Position numbers and translations under genes: made by a program. A DNA stretch of 64,000 bases, taken from positions 1 to 64,000 of the forward strand of contig PZPK01000013.1 of the NCBI GenBank assembly GCA_006212045.1, in the 5' to 3' direction. Under the pieces are notes generated by a model. The model saw nothing but the letters and a program-made list of their open reading frames with translations. It was not told where the DNA came from and did not search any database. Each line of letters begins with the position of its first letter. Within the stretch, counting starts at the first letter, position 1. This DNA is from Oleiphilus sp. (GTDB lineage: Bacteria > Pseudomonadota > Gammaproteobacteria > Pseudomonadales > Oleiphilaceae). This document shows, one piece after another, positions 51,517 through 60,486 of this stretch.

Positions 51517-52055
51517 AGCAGTCCCAGTTCCAGTTTGGCTTCGTCTGAAAGCATGTCGTTATTCCAGGGCGGATCGAATACCAGTTCAACGTCGACACCG
51601 GACACACCTGGCACCTGAGAGACTTTAGAGCGAACATCTTCAACAATGGCCGGCCCCATGCCGCAGCCGGGGGCGGTCAGAGTCATTTTTATCTGCACGA
51701 TATGCTCACCGGCGTCATTGGTGATCACCTGGCAGTCATATATCAGCCCCAGTTCGACCACGTTGACGGGAATTTCAGGGTCGTAGCATTGTCGAATGGC
51801 GGCCCATACCTGCTTCTCATTCACGCTGCCGTCTGCCGGTGTTTCAAATTCCTCCAGCTCGACGGTCTTGCCCAGTGCATCGGCATCTTTGCCTTCAATA
51901 CGCGCCAGATTGCCATTGACGGCGACGGTAAAGGTGCCGCCCAGCGCCTGGGTGATGGTCACAAAGCTGCCTTTGGGAATCATGATCTCGGTACCGGCAG
52001 GAACCAGTCGCGCTTCGCATTCCCGTTTGGTGACTACAACTTCTCTTTCGTGCAT
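51513..52055 (-). CDS. sufT: Fe-S assembly protein SufT (DUF59/MIP18)
   Basis: This 180-residue protein has an N-terminal beta domain (EARLVPAGTEIMIPKGSFVTITQALGGTFTV) and a MIP18 domain (YDPEIPVNVVELGLIYDCQVI, TLTAPGCGMGPAIVEDVR). It ends VFDPPWNNDMLSDEAKLELGLL. SufT helps mature iron-sulfur proteins, with the conserved Cys in PGCGMG. It lies between sufA and sufE, a common order in gammaproteobacteria with a suf-only system. Confidence 0.93.
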   Translation of the reverse strand: MHEREVVVTKRECEARLVPAGTEIMIPKGSFVTITQALGGTFTVAVNGNLARIEGKDADALGKTVELEEFETPADGSVNEKQVWAAIRQCYDPEIPVNVVELGLIYDCQVITNDAGEHIVQIKMTLTAPGCGMGPAIVEDVRSKVSQVPGVSGVDVELVFDPPWNNDMLSDEAKLELGLL

Positions 52056-52058
52056 GCC

Positions 52059-52436
52059 TTACTCTTCATTCACCGTAAAACTTTCGCCGCAGCCGCATTC
52101 GCCTGTGACATTAGGATTACGAAACTGGAACATGGAATTTAGTCCGACTGTTATGAAGTCGATCACCGTGCCATTAAGCAAGGGCAAATCTTTGTGCGGG
52201 ACATATACCTTCAGGTTGTCATCCACCTCAAACGCCGTATCGTCTTCCCGGGGGCTGGCTACCAGTTCGGTTTCGTACATAAAACCGGAACAGCCGCTGG
52301 TTTGCAGGTAAAGCCGAAAAGCGCTCATACCCTTCGCTTTAGCCAATTCCTTGCGGATATGGGCGATAGCGGCATCAGTCACGGTAATGCCCACGTCGGG
52401 AGTAAAACTTTCAACACTCGAATTCGATGCACTCAT
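52059..52436 (-). CDS. sufA: A-type iron-sulfur carrier (SufA/HesB family)
   Basis: This ~125-residue protein has the three conserved cysteines in SGCSGFMYETELV and ECGCGESF. It is a scaffold or carrier that moves clusters to apoproteins. The ATG at 52436 is favoured because homology begins shortly after; a longer frame extends to 52493. It lies 19 bases after sufS and three bases before the sufT start. Confidence 0.92.
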   Translation of the reverse strand: MSASNSSVESFTPDVGITVTDAAIAHIRKELAKAKGMSAFRLYLQTSGCSGFMYETELVASPREDDTAFEVDDNLKVYVPHKDLPLLNGTVIDFITVGLNSMFQFRNPNVTGECGCGESFTVNEE

Positions 52437-52455
52437 AGTTCTCTGTGACGCTCCA

Positions 52456-53673
52456 TCAAGTAAACATACGCTGGATTTTGGCGAGCCCGGCAAACAGGGC
52501 CTCGACTTCTTCCAGGGTATTATAAAAAGCGAACGATGCCCGTGCGGTGCCCGGCACCTTGAAGGCTTCCATCAGTGGCATGGCACAGTGGTGGCCGGTA
52601 CGTATGCCAATGCCCTGTTGGTCAAGCAGGGTGCCCAAGTCGCTTGGATGCAAGCCGTCCATCACAAATGACAGCACCGGCACTTTATTACTCGCTTCGC
52701 CAATGACTCTTAGACCCGGGATGTCGGCCGCCAGTTCCTCAGCCCGCTTCAGTAAGGCCTGCTCGTGCGCTTCAATGGCTGAGCGATCCTGGCTTTCGAG
52801 ATACTTGATTGCGGCGCCCAGGCCAACCACTTCCGCAATGGCCGGCGTACCGGCTTCAAATTTGTAAGGCAGTTTGTTGAAGGTGGTGCCTTCAAAACTC
52901 ACGCGCTCGATCATCTCACCGCCGCCCTGATAGGGGGGCAGGGCTTCAAGACGCGCTTGTTTACCATACAGTACGCCAAGTCCGGTGGGGCCAAAAAGCT
53001 TGTGCGATGAAAACGCATAAAAGTCGCAATCCAGATCCTGCACGTCGACTTTGAAATGCGGCACAGCTTGCGCGCCATCAATGATAGTCACTATGCCTTT
53101 GGCTTTTGCCTTGGCAATAATTTCTTTTACCGGATTGATGGTGCCCAGTACGTTGGACACATGGCCAATGGCAATTACTTTGGTGCGCTCGCTGATCAGC
53201 TCATCGAGCTGCTCCATGCGTAATTCGCCCTTGTCATTGATTTCCAGTACCTTGACGATCGCGCCGGTGCGCTCTGCCGCCATTTGCCAGGGCACGATAT
53301 TGGCGTGATGCTCCATGCGCGACACGATCACCTCATCACCGGCTTGCCAGCTCTGCGAGAGGCCGCTGGCTAACAGATTCATGGCTTCGGTGGTGCCTTT
53401 GGTCCAGATAATTTCCTGGCGCGATTTGGCGTTGATAAAAGTGGCCACGGTATCGCGCACAGCTTCATAGGATTGCGTGGCGCGATCACCCAGGGTATGC
53501 GCGCCGCGATGCACATTGGCATTGGCGGTTTCGTAATAGTGGTCCATGGCCTGCATGACAGCTCGCGGTTTTTGCGAGCTGGCTGCGCTATCCAGATAGA
53601 TTAGTGGTTTGTTGTTCACTTCCTGATGCAGGATCGGGAATTCTTCACGCAGGACGTTTACATTCAAAGCCAT
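52456..53673 (-). CDS. sufS: Cysteine desulfurase SufS
   Basis: This ~405-residue PLP enzyme has the PLP-binding Lys in AFSSHKLFGPTGLGVLYGK and the catalytic Cys in RTGHHCAMPLM. It is a group II desulfurase that removes sulfur from cysteine and hands it to SufE. The ATG at 53673 gives a normal length, and the stop of sufD lies just upstream. It is the fourth gene of the operon. Confidence 0.95.
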   Translation of the reverse strand: MALNVNVLREEFPILHQEVNNKPLIYLDSAASSQKPRAVMQAMDHYYETANANVHRGAHTLGDRATQSYEAVRDTVATFINAKSRQEIIWTKGTTEAMNLLASGLSQSWQAGDEVIVSRMEHHANIVPWQMAAERTGAIVKVLEINDKGELRMEQLDELISERTKVIAIGHVSNVLGTINPVKEIIAKAKAKGIVTIIDGAQAVPHFKVDVQDLDCDFYAFSSHKLFGPTGLGVLYGKQARLEALPPYQGGGEMIERVSFEGTTFNKLPYKFEAGTPAIAEVVGLGAAIKYLESQDRSAIEAHEQALLKRAEELAADIPGLRVIGEASNKVPVLSFVMDGLHPSDLGTLLDQQGIGIRTGHHCAMPLMEAFKVPGTARASFAFYNTLEEVEALFAGLAKIQRMFT

Positions 53674-53683
53674 GGAATTCTTC

Positions 53684-54952
53684 TCAGTCTTCAAAACTTA
53701 ACAGCTCACTCAAACGCTGTTCCCAACGTTCGGCTAATTCCGCTATGGGTGCGGCGCGTACGATTTCAAGCACAAAGCCCAGGGTCAGCATCTGCCGGGC
53801 CTGTTCTTTACGAATGCCACGTGTTTTGAGGTAATACACCTCTTTTTCATTGAGCTGGCCGATAGTGGTGCCGTGGGCACATTTTACGTCGTCGGCATAG
53901 ATCTCTAGCTCAGGCTTACTGTCGATTTCGGCCTCGGAACTCAAGAGCAGGTTCTTGTTGCTCATCTCACCCAGAGTTTTCTGTGCATCGGGATGAATAT
54001 GTATGCGGCCATTAAACACAATCTGCGCCTTATCGTCGGCGATGCAGCGGTAGTTCTCGTTGCTGTTGCAGTGAGACGCAATATGCTCAATGCAGGTATG
54101 GTGGTCAAAGTGCTGACGGTCTTGCGCTACGCAAACGCCATTCAGATCGCATTCGGCGCCGCTACCCAAGAGCTGCACCTGCAGATCATGACGACCCAGA
54201 GGGCAACCCAAAGAAAGTACATGGCTGAAGAAGCGCGCATCGCGCTTCAGTTGCGCGCCAGTGGCCGCCACTTGAGGCAGTTGGTCATGATCATCGTTCA
54301 CCCGGTAATAGGTGAGAGCCGCATTATCTTCGATGAGAAAGTCGCTTACCTGATTGCACAGGCTCTGTTCACTGCTTGCGCTTACTGCACAAACGCTCTC
54401 GATCAGTGACACGCTGCTGCCGGTTTGCAGATGCACAAAAATGCGGGGCAGGCTCATGCCTTCACCCTGATGCACCAGCAAGAGGTGAATGGGTAATTCC
54501 ACCTGCGTATTCTTGGCGACTTCGATGTAAAGACCTTCGCCTAAGCCGGCATGATTGATTTCGGCAAAGGGCAGATCATCGCGCGTGGCAATCAGACCCT
54601 TGGCAACCTGCTGCGCTTCAGCCTCGCTCAGTGCCGAAAAGGCCTTGATGCTCACACCTTCAATTTGAGGCAACGACGAGGGTAGGTGGCCATTGCTCAG
54701 CACAAGCTGATGGCTTTGCACATTGCCTAGCAATAAATCTGCTGGCGCATTTTCTTCTCCGGCATTGCCGGCCAGTTGCAAGCCTTCGAGCTTGTTCAGC
54801 CGTTTGGCAGAGTATTTCCAGGCCTCGGTTTTGCGGCTGGGGCGTGCAATGCCAGTCAGCCCTTCGAAGCGTTGCTTGGCAAAATCCTGCAAAGCAGGAG
54901 GAAGATCGGGCTCGGCGGCTGCCTGTGGCAGCACTTCTCGCATGTTTGTCAT
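53684..54952 (-). CDS. sufD: Fe-S scaffold subunit SufD
   Basis: This ~422-residue protein has the SufB/D beta-helix domain: GVCVAQDRQHFDHHTCIEHIASHCNSNENYRCIADDKAQIVFNGRI and ADDVKCAHGTTIGQLNEKEVYYLKTRG, including a conserved Cys-His. SufD forms SufBC2D with SufB and SufC. The ATG at 54952 has an AAGGAAG ribosome site and a 13-base gap from sufC. Confidence 0.94.
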   Translation of the reverse strand: MTNMREVLPQAAAEPDLPPALQDFAKQRFEGLTGIARPSRKTEAWKYSAKRLNKLEGLQLAGNAGEENAPADLLLGNVQSHQLVLSNGHLPSSLPQIEGVSIKAFSALSEAEAQQVAKGLIATRDDLPFAEINHAGLGEGLYIEVAKNTQVELPIHLLLVHQGEGMSLPRIFVHLQTGSSVSLIESVCAVSASSEQSLCNQVSDFLIEDNAALTYYRVNDDHDQLPQVAATGAQLKRDARFFSHVLSLGCPLGRHDLQVQLLGSGAECDLNGVCVAQDRQHFDHHTCIEHIASHCNSNENYRCIADDKAQIVFNGRIHIHPDAQKTLGEMSNKNLLLSSEAEIDSKPELEIYADDVKCAHGTTIGQLNEKEVYYLKTRGIRKEQARQMLTLGFVLEIVRAAPIAELAERWEQRLSELLSFED

Positions 54953-54965
54953 GGTCTGTACTTCC

Positions 54966-55724
54966 TTAGGCTTCGGCCTGCTCGTCAATGCCCAACCAGC
55001 CATAGCCTTTTTCTTCCAGCTCAAGGGCCAGTTCTTTGCCGCCCGACTTGATGATGCGGCCTTGCGACAATACATGAACGTAGTCGGGGACGATGTAGTC
55101 CAACAGACGCTGATAGTGGGTAACCATAATCACGGCACGCTCGGGTGAGCGCAGTGCGTTAACGCCGTCGGCGACGACGCGCAGGGCGTCGATGTCCAAA
55201 CCGGAATCGGTTTCATCCAGAATCGCGAGCTTGGGTTCGAGCATCAGCATTTGCATGATTTCGTTGCGTTTTTTCTCACCGCCAGAGAAGCCTTCGTTGA
55301 CGCCGCGCTTCAGAAAGGAGGGATTAAGATTCACCTGTTTGATCTTCTCCTTGGCCAGCTTCATAAATTCTGCGGCGTTGATTTCGCCTTCACCACGATG
55401 TTGGCGAATGTTGTTGATCGCGGTCTTTAAAAACTGCAGGTTGCTGACGCCGGGAATTTCCACCGGATATTGAAAGGCCAGAAACAGTCCTTCACGCGCA
55501 CGATCCTCGGTCGACATTTCCAACAGGTCCTGGTCTTGATAGCGCACGCTACCGCCGGTCACCTCAAAGGCTTCATTGCCGGCCAATACCTGTGACAGTG
55601 TACTCTTGCCGGAACCGTTAGGGCCCATAATGGCGTGCACTTCACCGGCCTTGATTTCCAGATTTAGGCCTTTCAGAATCTGCTTGTCTTCAACTTGTGC
55701 TTGCAGGTTTTTGATACTTAACAT
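54966..55724 (-). CDS. sufC: Fe-S assembly ATPase SufC
   Basis: This 252-residue ABC-type ATPase has Walker A GPNGSGKSTLSQVL, the ABC signature FSGGEKKRNEIMQ and Walker B PKLAILDETDSGLDIDAL. It powers the SufBCD scaffold and is cytoplasmic, not a transporter. The ATG has normal spacing. The 73-base gap after sufB carries a hairpin that may process the mRNA. Confidence 0.95.
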   Translation of the reverse strand: MLSIKNLQAQVEDKQILKGLNLEIKAGEVHAIMGPNGSGKSTLSQVLAGNEAFEVTGGSVRYQDQDLLEMSTEDRAREGLFLAFQYPVEIPGVSNLQFLKTAINNIRQHRGEGEINAAEFMKLAKEKIKQVNLNPSFLKRGVNEGFSGGEKKRNEIMQMLMLEPKLAILDETDSGLDIDALRVVADGVNALRSPERAVIMVTHYQRLLDYIVPDYVHVLSQGRIIKSGGKELALELEEKGYGWLGIDEQAEA

Positions 55725-55742
55725 GTTTCTCTCTCGTTTTTC

Positions 55743-55767
55743 AGTAGCGCGTACTTGGCGCGTTACT
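55743..55767 (-). repeat. Hairpin in the sufB-sufC gap
   Basis: AGTAGCGCG and CGCGTTACT pair over 8 of 9 positions around a 7-base loop. It lies in the only long gap between suf genes. It may set the relative level of sufB and sufC mRNA; there is no T tract for termination. Confidence 0.4.
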
Positions 55768-55797
55768 TTAAGAATTTAGTCTTGGGTGCAGTGGTGC

Positions 55798-57246
55798 TTA
55801 GCCGACGGAGCCTTCGAGGCTCACTTCAAGCAACTTGGTCGCTTCAACCGCAAACTCCATGGGCAGCTCTTTGAACACTTCCTTACAGAAGCCATTCACG
55901 ATCATGGATACTGCATGCTCCGCGTCTATGCCGCGTTGTTGACACAAAAACAGTTGGTCATCACTCACTTTGGAAGTGGTGGCTTCGTGCTCCACAATGG
56001 CCGATTTGTTTTTGTTTTCGATGTACGGGAAGGTGTGGGCACCACACTTGTCACCAATCAGCAAAGAGTCGCACTGGGTATAGTTGCGCGCGTTCTCGGC
56101 GCCGGGGCCAATGCGCACGAGGCCACGGTAAGAGCTGTTACTCTTGCCCGCCGAGATACCTTTGGAAATGATCGTGCTGCGCGTGTTCTTGCCCAGATGA
56201 ATCATCTTGGTTCCCGTGTCGGCTTGCTGGAAGTTGTTGGTCAGCGCAACCGAATAGAACTCGCCTACGCTGTTCTCGCCGCGCAATACGCAGCTGGGGT
56301 ACTTCCAGGTGATCGCAGAGCCGGTTTCTACCTGTGTCCACGAAATTTTTGAGTTCTTTCCAATGCAGGCGCCGCGTTTGGTGACAAAGTTGTAGATGCC
56401 GCCTTTGCCTTCCTCGTCGCCCGGATACCAGTTTTGAACTGTGGAATATTTGATCTCGGCATCGTCAAGCGCTACCAATTCGACCACGGCCGCATGCAGC
56501 TGGTTTTCATCACGCATGGGGGCGGTACAGCCTTCAAGGTAGCTCACGTGACTGCCTTCTTCGGCAACGATCAATGTGCGCTCAAACTGGCCGGTGTTGG
56601 CTTCGTTAATACGGAAGTAGGTCGACAGTTCCAGCGGGCAACGCACGCCTTTGGGAATGTAAACAAACGAGCCGTCACTGAAGACGGCGGAGTTCAAGGC
56701 CGCAAAAAAGTTGTCTTTTTGTGGTACGACCGAGCCAATGTACTTTTTGATCAGCTCCGGATGCTTGTGTACCGCTTCTGAAATCGGGCAGAAAATGACG
56801 CCGGCTTCGGTAAGCTTTTCTTTGAAGGTGGTGGTAATCGATACGCTGTCGAATACAGCATCCACGGCAACACCTGCCAGGCGCGCGCGTTCATGCAGGG
56901 GGATGCCCAGCTTCTCGTAGGTTTTGAGCAGCTCGGGATCCACTTCGTCCAGACTTTTTGGCGCATCGTCTTTAGATTTGGGCGCCGAGTAATAGGCAAT
57001 CGAATTGTAGTCGATCTTGGGGAAGTTCACGTGTGCCCATTCCGGCTCTTCCATTTCGAGCCACTGGTGGTAGGCCTTCAGCCGCCACTCAAGCATCCAT
57101 TCGGGTTCTTTCTTTTTGGCGGAAAGACGCCGGATTACGTCTTCGTTTAATCCGGGCTCGAATGTTTCGGACTCGATCTCGGTGACGAATCCGTGTTCGT
57201 ATTCGCGTTTGATAAGCTCTTTGACAGCTTTATCTGATTCAGACAT
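55798..57246 (-). CDS. sufB: Fe-S scaffold subunit SufB
   Basis: This ~482-residue protein shows [47 protein letters not shown] and [24 protein letters not shown], the conserved SufB core with a Cys residue thought to bind sulfur or cluster. It starts at 57246 with an AGGA site; a longer frame upstream is not supported. It is first in the operon sufB-C-D-S-A-T-E, behind the IscR-type promoter. Confidence 0.95.
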   Translation of the reverse strand: MSESDKAVKELIKREYEHGFVTEIESETFEPGLNEDVIRRLSAKKKEPEWMLEWRLKAYHQWLEMEEPEWAHVNFPKIDYNSIAYYSAPKSKDDAPKSLDEVDPELLKTYEKLGIPLHERARLAGVAVDAVFDSVSITTTFKEKLTEAGVIFCPISEAVHKHPELIKKYIGSVVPQKDNFFAALNSAVFSDGSFVYIPKGVRCPLELSTYFRINEANTGQFERTLIVAEEGSHVSYLEGCTAPMRDENQLHAAVVELVALDDAEIKYSTVQNWYPGDEEGKGGIYNFVTKRGACIGKNSKISWTQVETGSAITWKYPSCVLRGENSVGEFYSVALTNNFQQADTGTKMIHLGKNTRSTIISKGISAGKSNSSYRGLVRIGPGAENARNYTQCDSLLIGDKCGAHTFPYIENKNKSAIVEHEATTSKVSDDQLFLCQQRGIDAEHAVSMIVNGFCKEVFKELPMEFAVEATKLLEVSLEGSVG

Positions 57247-57440
57247 TACACATTCGTCCTGTACAGGTCTCGGTCTCACGTGTGCGAAACAGCTCGCACA
57301 TTTTCCACTCGCCAAACCTTTCGCTTGAGAATCGCAGCATACTGCGAGGTTCTTCTATTATGATTATTGTCAGATCAGACGTTGGTTTGAACGGCACAAA
57401 GTAAGCCGAAGTGGCAGTTACCCAGTGGTTCAGTGACGCG

Positions 57441-57473
57441 ATTGTACAATAACCAAGTAATTTAGTCAGGTAT
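57441..57473 (-). promoter_or_regulatory. IscR-type operator overlapping the suf promoter
   Basis: On the minus strand TACAAT (complement of 57441-57446) is a good -10 and CTGACT (complement of 57464-57469) a fair -35, with a 17-base spacer. The 25-base stretch 57449-57473 matches the E. coli IscR type 1 consensus at about 22 of 25 positions, including ATA, GACT and TAT anchors. It overlaps the -35 and spacer, so binding should repress. It lies about 200 bases before the sufB ATG. No iscR gene sits next to sufB here. Confidence 0.65.
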
Positions 57474-57693
57474 TTTCTCGGCAAAGGCTGTCAGGAAAAT
57501 GCCAAGCCGGGGGCTTCCTTAAAATGTGCGTGAATTGTAGTCTTTTTTACTTGCGGGTCAATCTTGGACCTGCTTGGCCGCTTTTAAAGCTTTATTGAGA
57601 ATCATTTGCTAGATTTAAGGTAGTCGCCACTGGCAAAAGGGGGTCTAAAGACTTTTTTGTCCGGGCAATTATTTGATCAGGTGGGTCTTTGTG

Positions 57694-58956
57694 ATGACAT
57701 TGGGTGAACACAACTACAGTACGTACAAGGTCAGCAAGAAACTGGTACGCGAAAAGGTGTCGGTTTATGACCTGAGACTGGGCATGTATGTCGTGGAACT
57801 GGATCGCCCAAGGCTGGAAACCCCCTTCCTGTATCAGGGCTTTATTATCAGCTCGGAAGAAGAAATTGATCAGTTGGCCGAGTACTGCAAGTTTGTTTAT
57901 ATCGATGTTTCTCAAACGGAGGTGAAATATCAGGACAAAGGGCGCTCTAAAAGCCAGCTGAAGAACAGACGCATCTACAAAATCCCGACAGAGAAAGCGC
58001 TGCCTGAAGCGATTGGACATTATGATCAGGCCAAGCGCACGGTCGATACCGTTCTGACTTCATTGCGTTTGTCCCAGGACATCAATACCCAGGAGGTCAA
58101 ATCCGCGGTGCGGAGCTGCGTCAAAAGCGTGTTGAAGAACCCCAATGCGATGATGTGGCTGACCCAGATCAAGAACAAGGACGATTACACCGCGGAACAC
58201 AGCTTGCGCGTTTCAGTCATGTCTGTTGCCTTGGGAAGGGAACTGGATCTACTGGAGCAGGAACTGGAAGATCTGGGGGTCGCGGGTATGTTGCATGATG
58301 TCGGCAAGGTCAGAATCCCGAATGAGATTCTGAACAAGGAAGGGGCTCTGAGTAGCGAAGAATACGAGATCATCAAGACCCACACTACGGCTGGACGAAA
58401 ACTGCTGATGTCCAAATCCGATGTGCCGCCGGTGACGGTCGATGTTGCTTACTGTCACCATGAACAGCCAAATGGAAAGGGCTATCCAAGGGGCGTTACC
58501 GCAGAAAAGATTCCCTATTTTGCCAAAATTGTCGCCGTGGTGGATGCCTTTGATGCCATCACCAGTGATCGGGTGTACAGTAAAGGGCGCTCGGTGCTTG
58601 AAGCGTTGCGCATTCTATACGACTGCCGGGGGCAGCATTTTGATGAGGAGATTGTACGGGCTTTGATACGCCTGATCGGGATTTATCCGCCCGGGCATAT
58701 TGCGGAGCTGTCCAGTGGTGAAGTCGGTATTATTCTTTCGTGCCCGCCTCGCAACAAGCTTCGCCCCAAATTAATTGTTGTTCGTAATCCTGATAAAAAA
58801 CTATGTCCGGAACGTATCATGGACCTGAGCGTGGAACAGAAAGACAAAAATGGACAGCCGATCCGCGTCAAAGAAATTTTTACCGATGGCGCTTTTGGTA
58901 TTCATTTGCAGGAGTATAAGGATAAGGGCCTGAAATTTGGTGTGCCGGGTACCTGA
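57694..58956 (+). CDS. HD-GYP c-di-GMP phosphodiesterase with DUF3391 N-terminus
   Basis: This ~420-residue protein has an N-terminal DUF3391-like region (KVSVYDLRLGMYVVELDRPRLETPFLYQGFII) and a C-terminal HD-GYP domain with HD in MLHDVGKVRIP, HTTAGRKLL, HHEQPNGKGYPRG, and VDAFDAITSDRVY. The usual HHExxDGxGYP has Asn in place of Asp, but HHE and GYP are intact, so metal binding and c-di-GMP cleavage remain plausible. The start is the ATG after an AGGTGG site. The gene stands alone. Confidence 0.88.
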   Translation: MTLGEHNYSTYKVSKKLVREKVSVYDLRLGMYVVELDRPRLETPFLYQGFIISSEEEIDQLAEYCKFVYIDVSQTEVKYQDKGRSKSQLKNRRIYKIPTEKALPEAIGHYDQAKRTVDTVLTSLRLSQDINTQEVKSAVRSCVKSVLKNPNAMMWLTQIKNKDDYTAEHSLRVSVMSVALGRELDLLEQELEDLGVAGMLHDVGKVRIPNEILNKEGALSSEEYEIIKTHTTAGRKLLMSKSDVPPVTVDVAYCHHEQPNGKGYPRGVTAEKIPYFAKIVAVVDAFDAITSDRVYSKGRSVLEALRILYDCRGQHFDEEIVRALIRLIGIYPPGHIAELSSGEVGIILSCPPRNKLRPKLIVVRNPDKKLCPERIMDLSVEQKDKNGQPIRVKEIFTDGAFGIHLQEYKDKGLKFGVPGT

Positions 58957-59015
58957 ACGCAGGTCATCCGCTGATTGCTGAAACTTACCGGCGATACAAT
59001 TAAAAAGGAGAGGGC

Positions 59016-60404
59016 ATGTCGTCCCAAATGAATCCGAGAGAAGTCAAAACAGTGCAGCAGGCAAAGGCCATTGTCTCCGATCGTGGTCTTAAGCACGTCA
59101 AGGTGGGCCTGACAGATATTGATGGCGTATTACGCGGGAAGTATATGTCGCGTGACAAATTCTTTTCGGCGCTGGATAAGGGCTTTGCGTTTTGTGATGT
59201 GGTGGTGGGCTGGGACTCCAATGATCAGCTCTACGAAAATGTCGGCGTTGAGTATACAGGGTGGAAAACCGGATACCCGGATGCGCCGGTGCGCATTCTG
59301 CCTGATACCTGCCGTGAAATGCATGATGAGCCTGGCATGCTGTTCTTTCTGGCGGAGTTTGAAGGTCAGGCCGAAGCGATCTGCCCGCGCGCGAGTTTGC
59401 GCAAAGTCATCAGCAAAGCCGAAGATATGGGATTGATGGCGAGGGCGGCCTTCGAGTATGAGTTTTTCCTGTTTGATGAAACGCCGGATTCCATTCGGGA
59501 AAAAGGCTTTCGTGGCTTGCAGCCAATTACGCCCGGTTACTTCGGTTATTCGGTGTTGAGGAACTCGGTGCATGCTGAAATGTATCAGGATCTGCTGGAA
59601 CTCTGTGAGGTGATGGATTTTCCGCTTGAAGGTCTGCATACGGAAACCGGTCCAGGTGTGCTTGAAGCGGCGATTACTGTCGATGAGGCGGGCAGTGCCG
59701 CAGACAAAGCGAATCTGTTTAAGTCCTTTGTAAAGGTCTGGGCGCAGCGACGGGACATGATGGCGACCTTTATGGCGAAATGGTCCAATGACTACCCGGG
59801 GCAGAGTGGCCATATACATGTTTCATTACAGCGGATTGATTCCGGCGAGAATGTCTTTTTCGACGAAAGCAAAAGCGCAAACATGAGTGATCTGCAGCGG
59901 CAGTTTCTGGCGGGACAACAGGCCTTCATGCCGGAGCTATGCGCCATGTATGCGCAAACAGTCAATGCCTACAGTCGCATGGTGCCGGGATTCTGGGCAC
60001 CGACCGACGCCACGTGGGGTATCGAAAACCGAACCACCGCATTACGCGTCATTACCGGCAGTGAATCTTCCCAGCGGGTTGAATTCCGGCTGGGCTCCGC
60101 TGATGCCAATCCTTATATTGCGCTGGCAGCCGCACTGGGTTCCGGGCTGATGGGGATTGAACAGAAACTTGAGCCGGAACCGCAAGTGACAGGCAATGCC
60201 TATGAGCAGAGTTTTCCGCGCCACCTGGCGCTTCCGGGTACATTGGATGAAGCGGTTGATCGTCTGGCCGGTTCAACGCTGGCGAGGTCGCTTTTCGGGG
60301 ATGCGTTTGTGAATCATTATGCGGGCACACGTACCTGGGAATGTCGAGAATATCGCAAACATATCAGTGACTGGGAGCTGCAGCGTTACTTTGAGATTAT
60401 ATGA
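59016..60404 (+). CDS. Glutamine synthetase-family gamma-glutamyl-amine ligase (PuuA-like)
   Basis: This 462-residue protein has the glutamine synthetase core: EYEFFLFDET, the nucleotide and glutamate segments HTETGPGVLEAAI, GQSGHIHVSLQR and NRTTALRVITGSESSQRVEFRLGSADANPYIALAAALGSG. It lacks the adenylylation Tyr region of GlnA and starts KHVKVGLTDIDGVLRGKY, as PuuA-type enzymes do. These attach glutamate to polyamines or other amines to begin their breakdown. An AGGAG site precedes the ATG. Aldehyde and alcohol dehydrogenase genes follow. Confidence 0.87.
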   Translation: MSSQMNPREVKTVQQAKAIVSDRGLKHVKVGLTDIDGVLRGKYMSRDKFFSALDKGFAFCDVVVGWDSNDQLYENVGVEYTGWKTGYPDAPVRILPDTCREMHDEPGMLFFLAEFEGQAEAICPRASLRKVISKAEDMGLMARAAFEYEFFLFDETPDSIREKGFRGLQPITPGYFGYSVLRNSVHAEMYQDLLELCEVMDFPLEGLHTETGPGVLEAAITVDEAGSAADKANLFKSFVKVWAQRRDMMATFMAKWSNDYPGQSGHIHVSLQRIDSGENVFFDESKSANMSDLQRQFLAGQQAFMPELCAMYAQTVNAYSRMVPGFWAPTDATWGIENRTTALRVITGSESSQRVEFRLGSADANPYIALAAALGSGLMGIEQKLEPEPQVTGNAYEQSFPRHLALPGTLDEAVDRLAGSTLARSLFGDAFVNHYAGTRTWECREYRKHISDWELQRYFEII

Positions 60405-60453
60405 GTGCGCCCGGGTAAGCATTGTGTAAAATCCGGCCGGTATAGTCGGACAA

Positions 60454-60468
60454 GGTCCTGTCGGGACC
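60454..60468 (+). repeat. Small hairpin before the aldehyde dehydrogenase gene
   Basis: GGTCC and GGACC pair around a 5-base loop, followed after one G by TTT. It lies between the ligase and dehydrogenase genes and may be a weak attenuator. Confidence 0.35.
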
Positions 60469-60486
60469 GTTTAAACAGGAGCCAGG

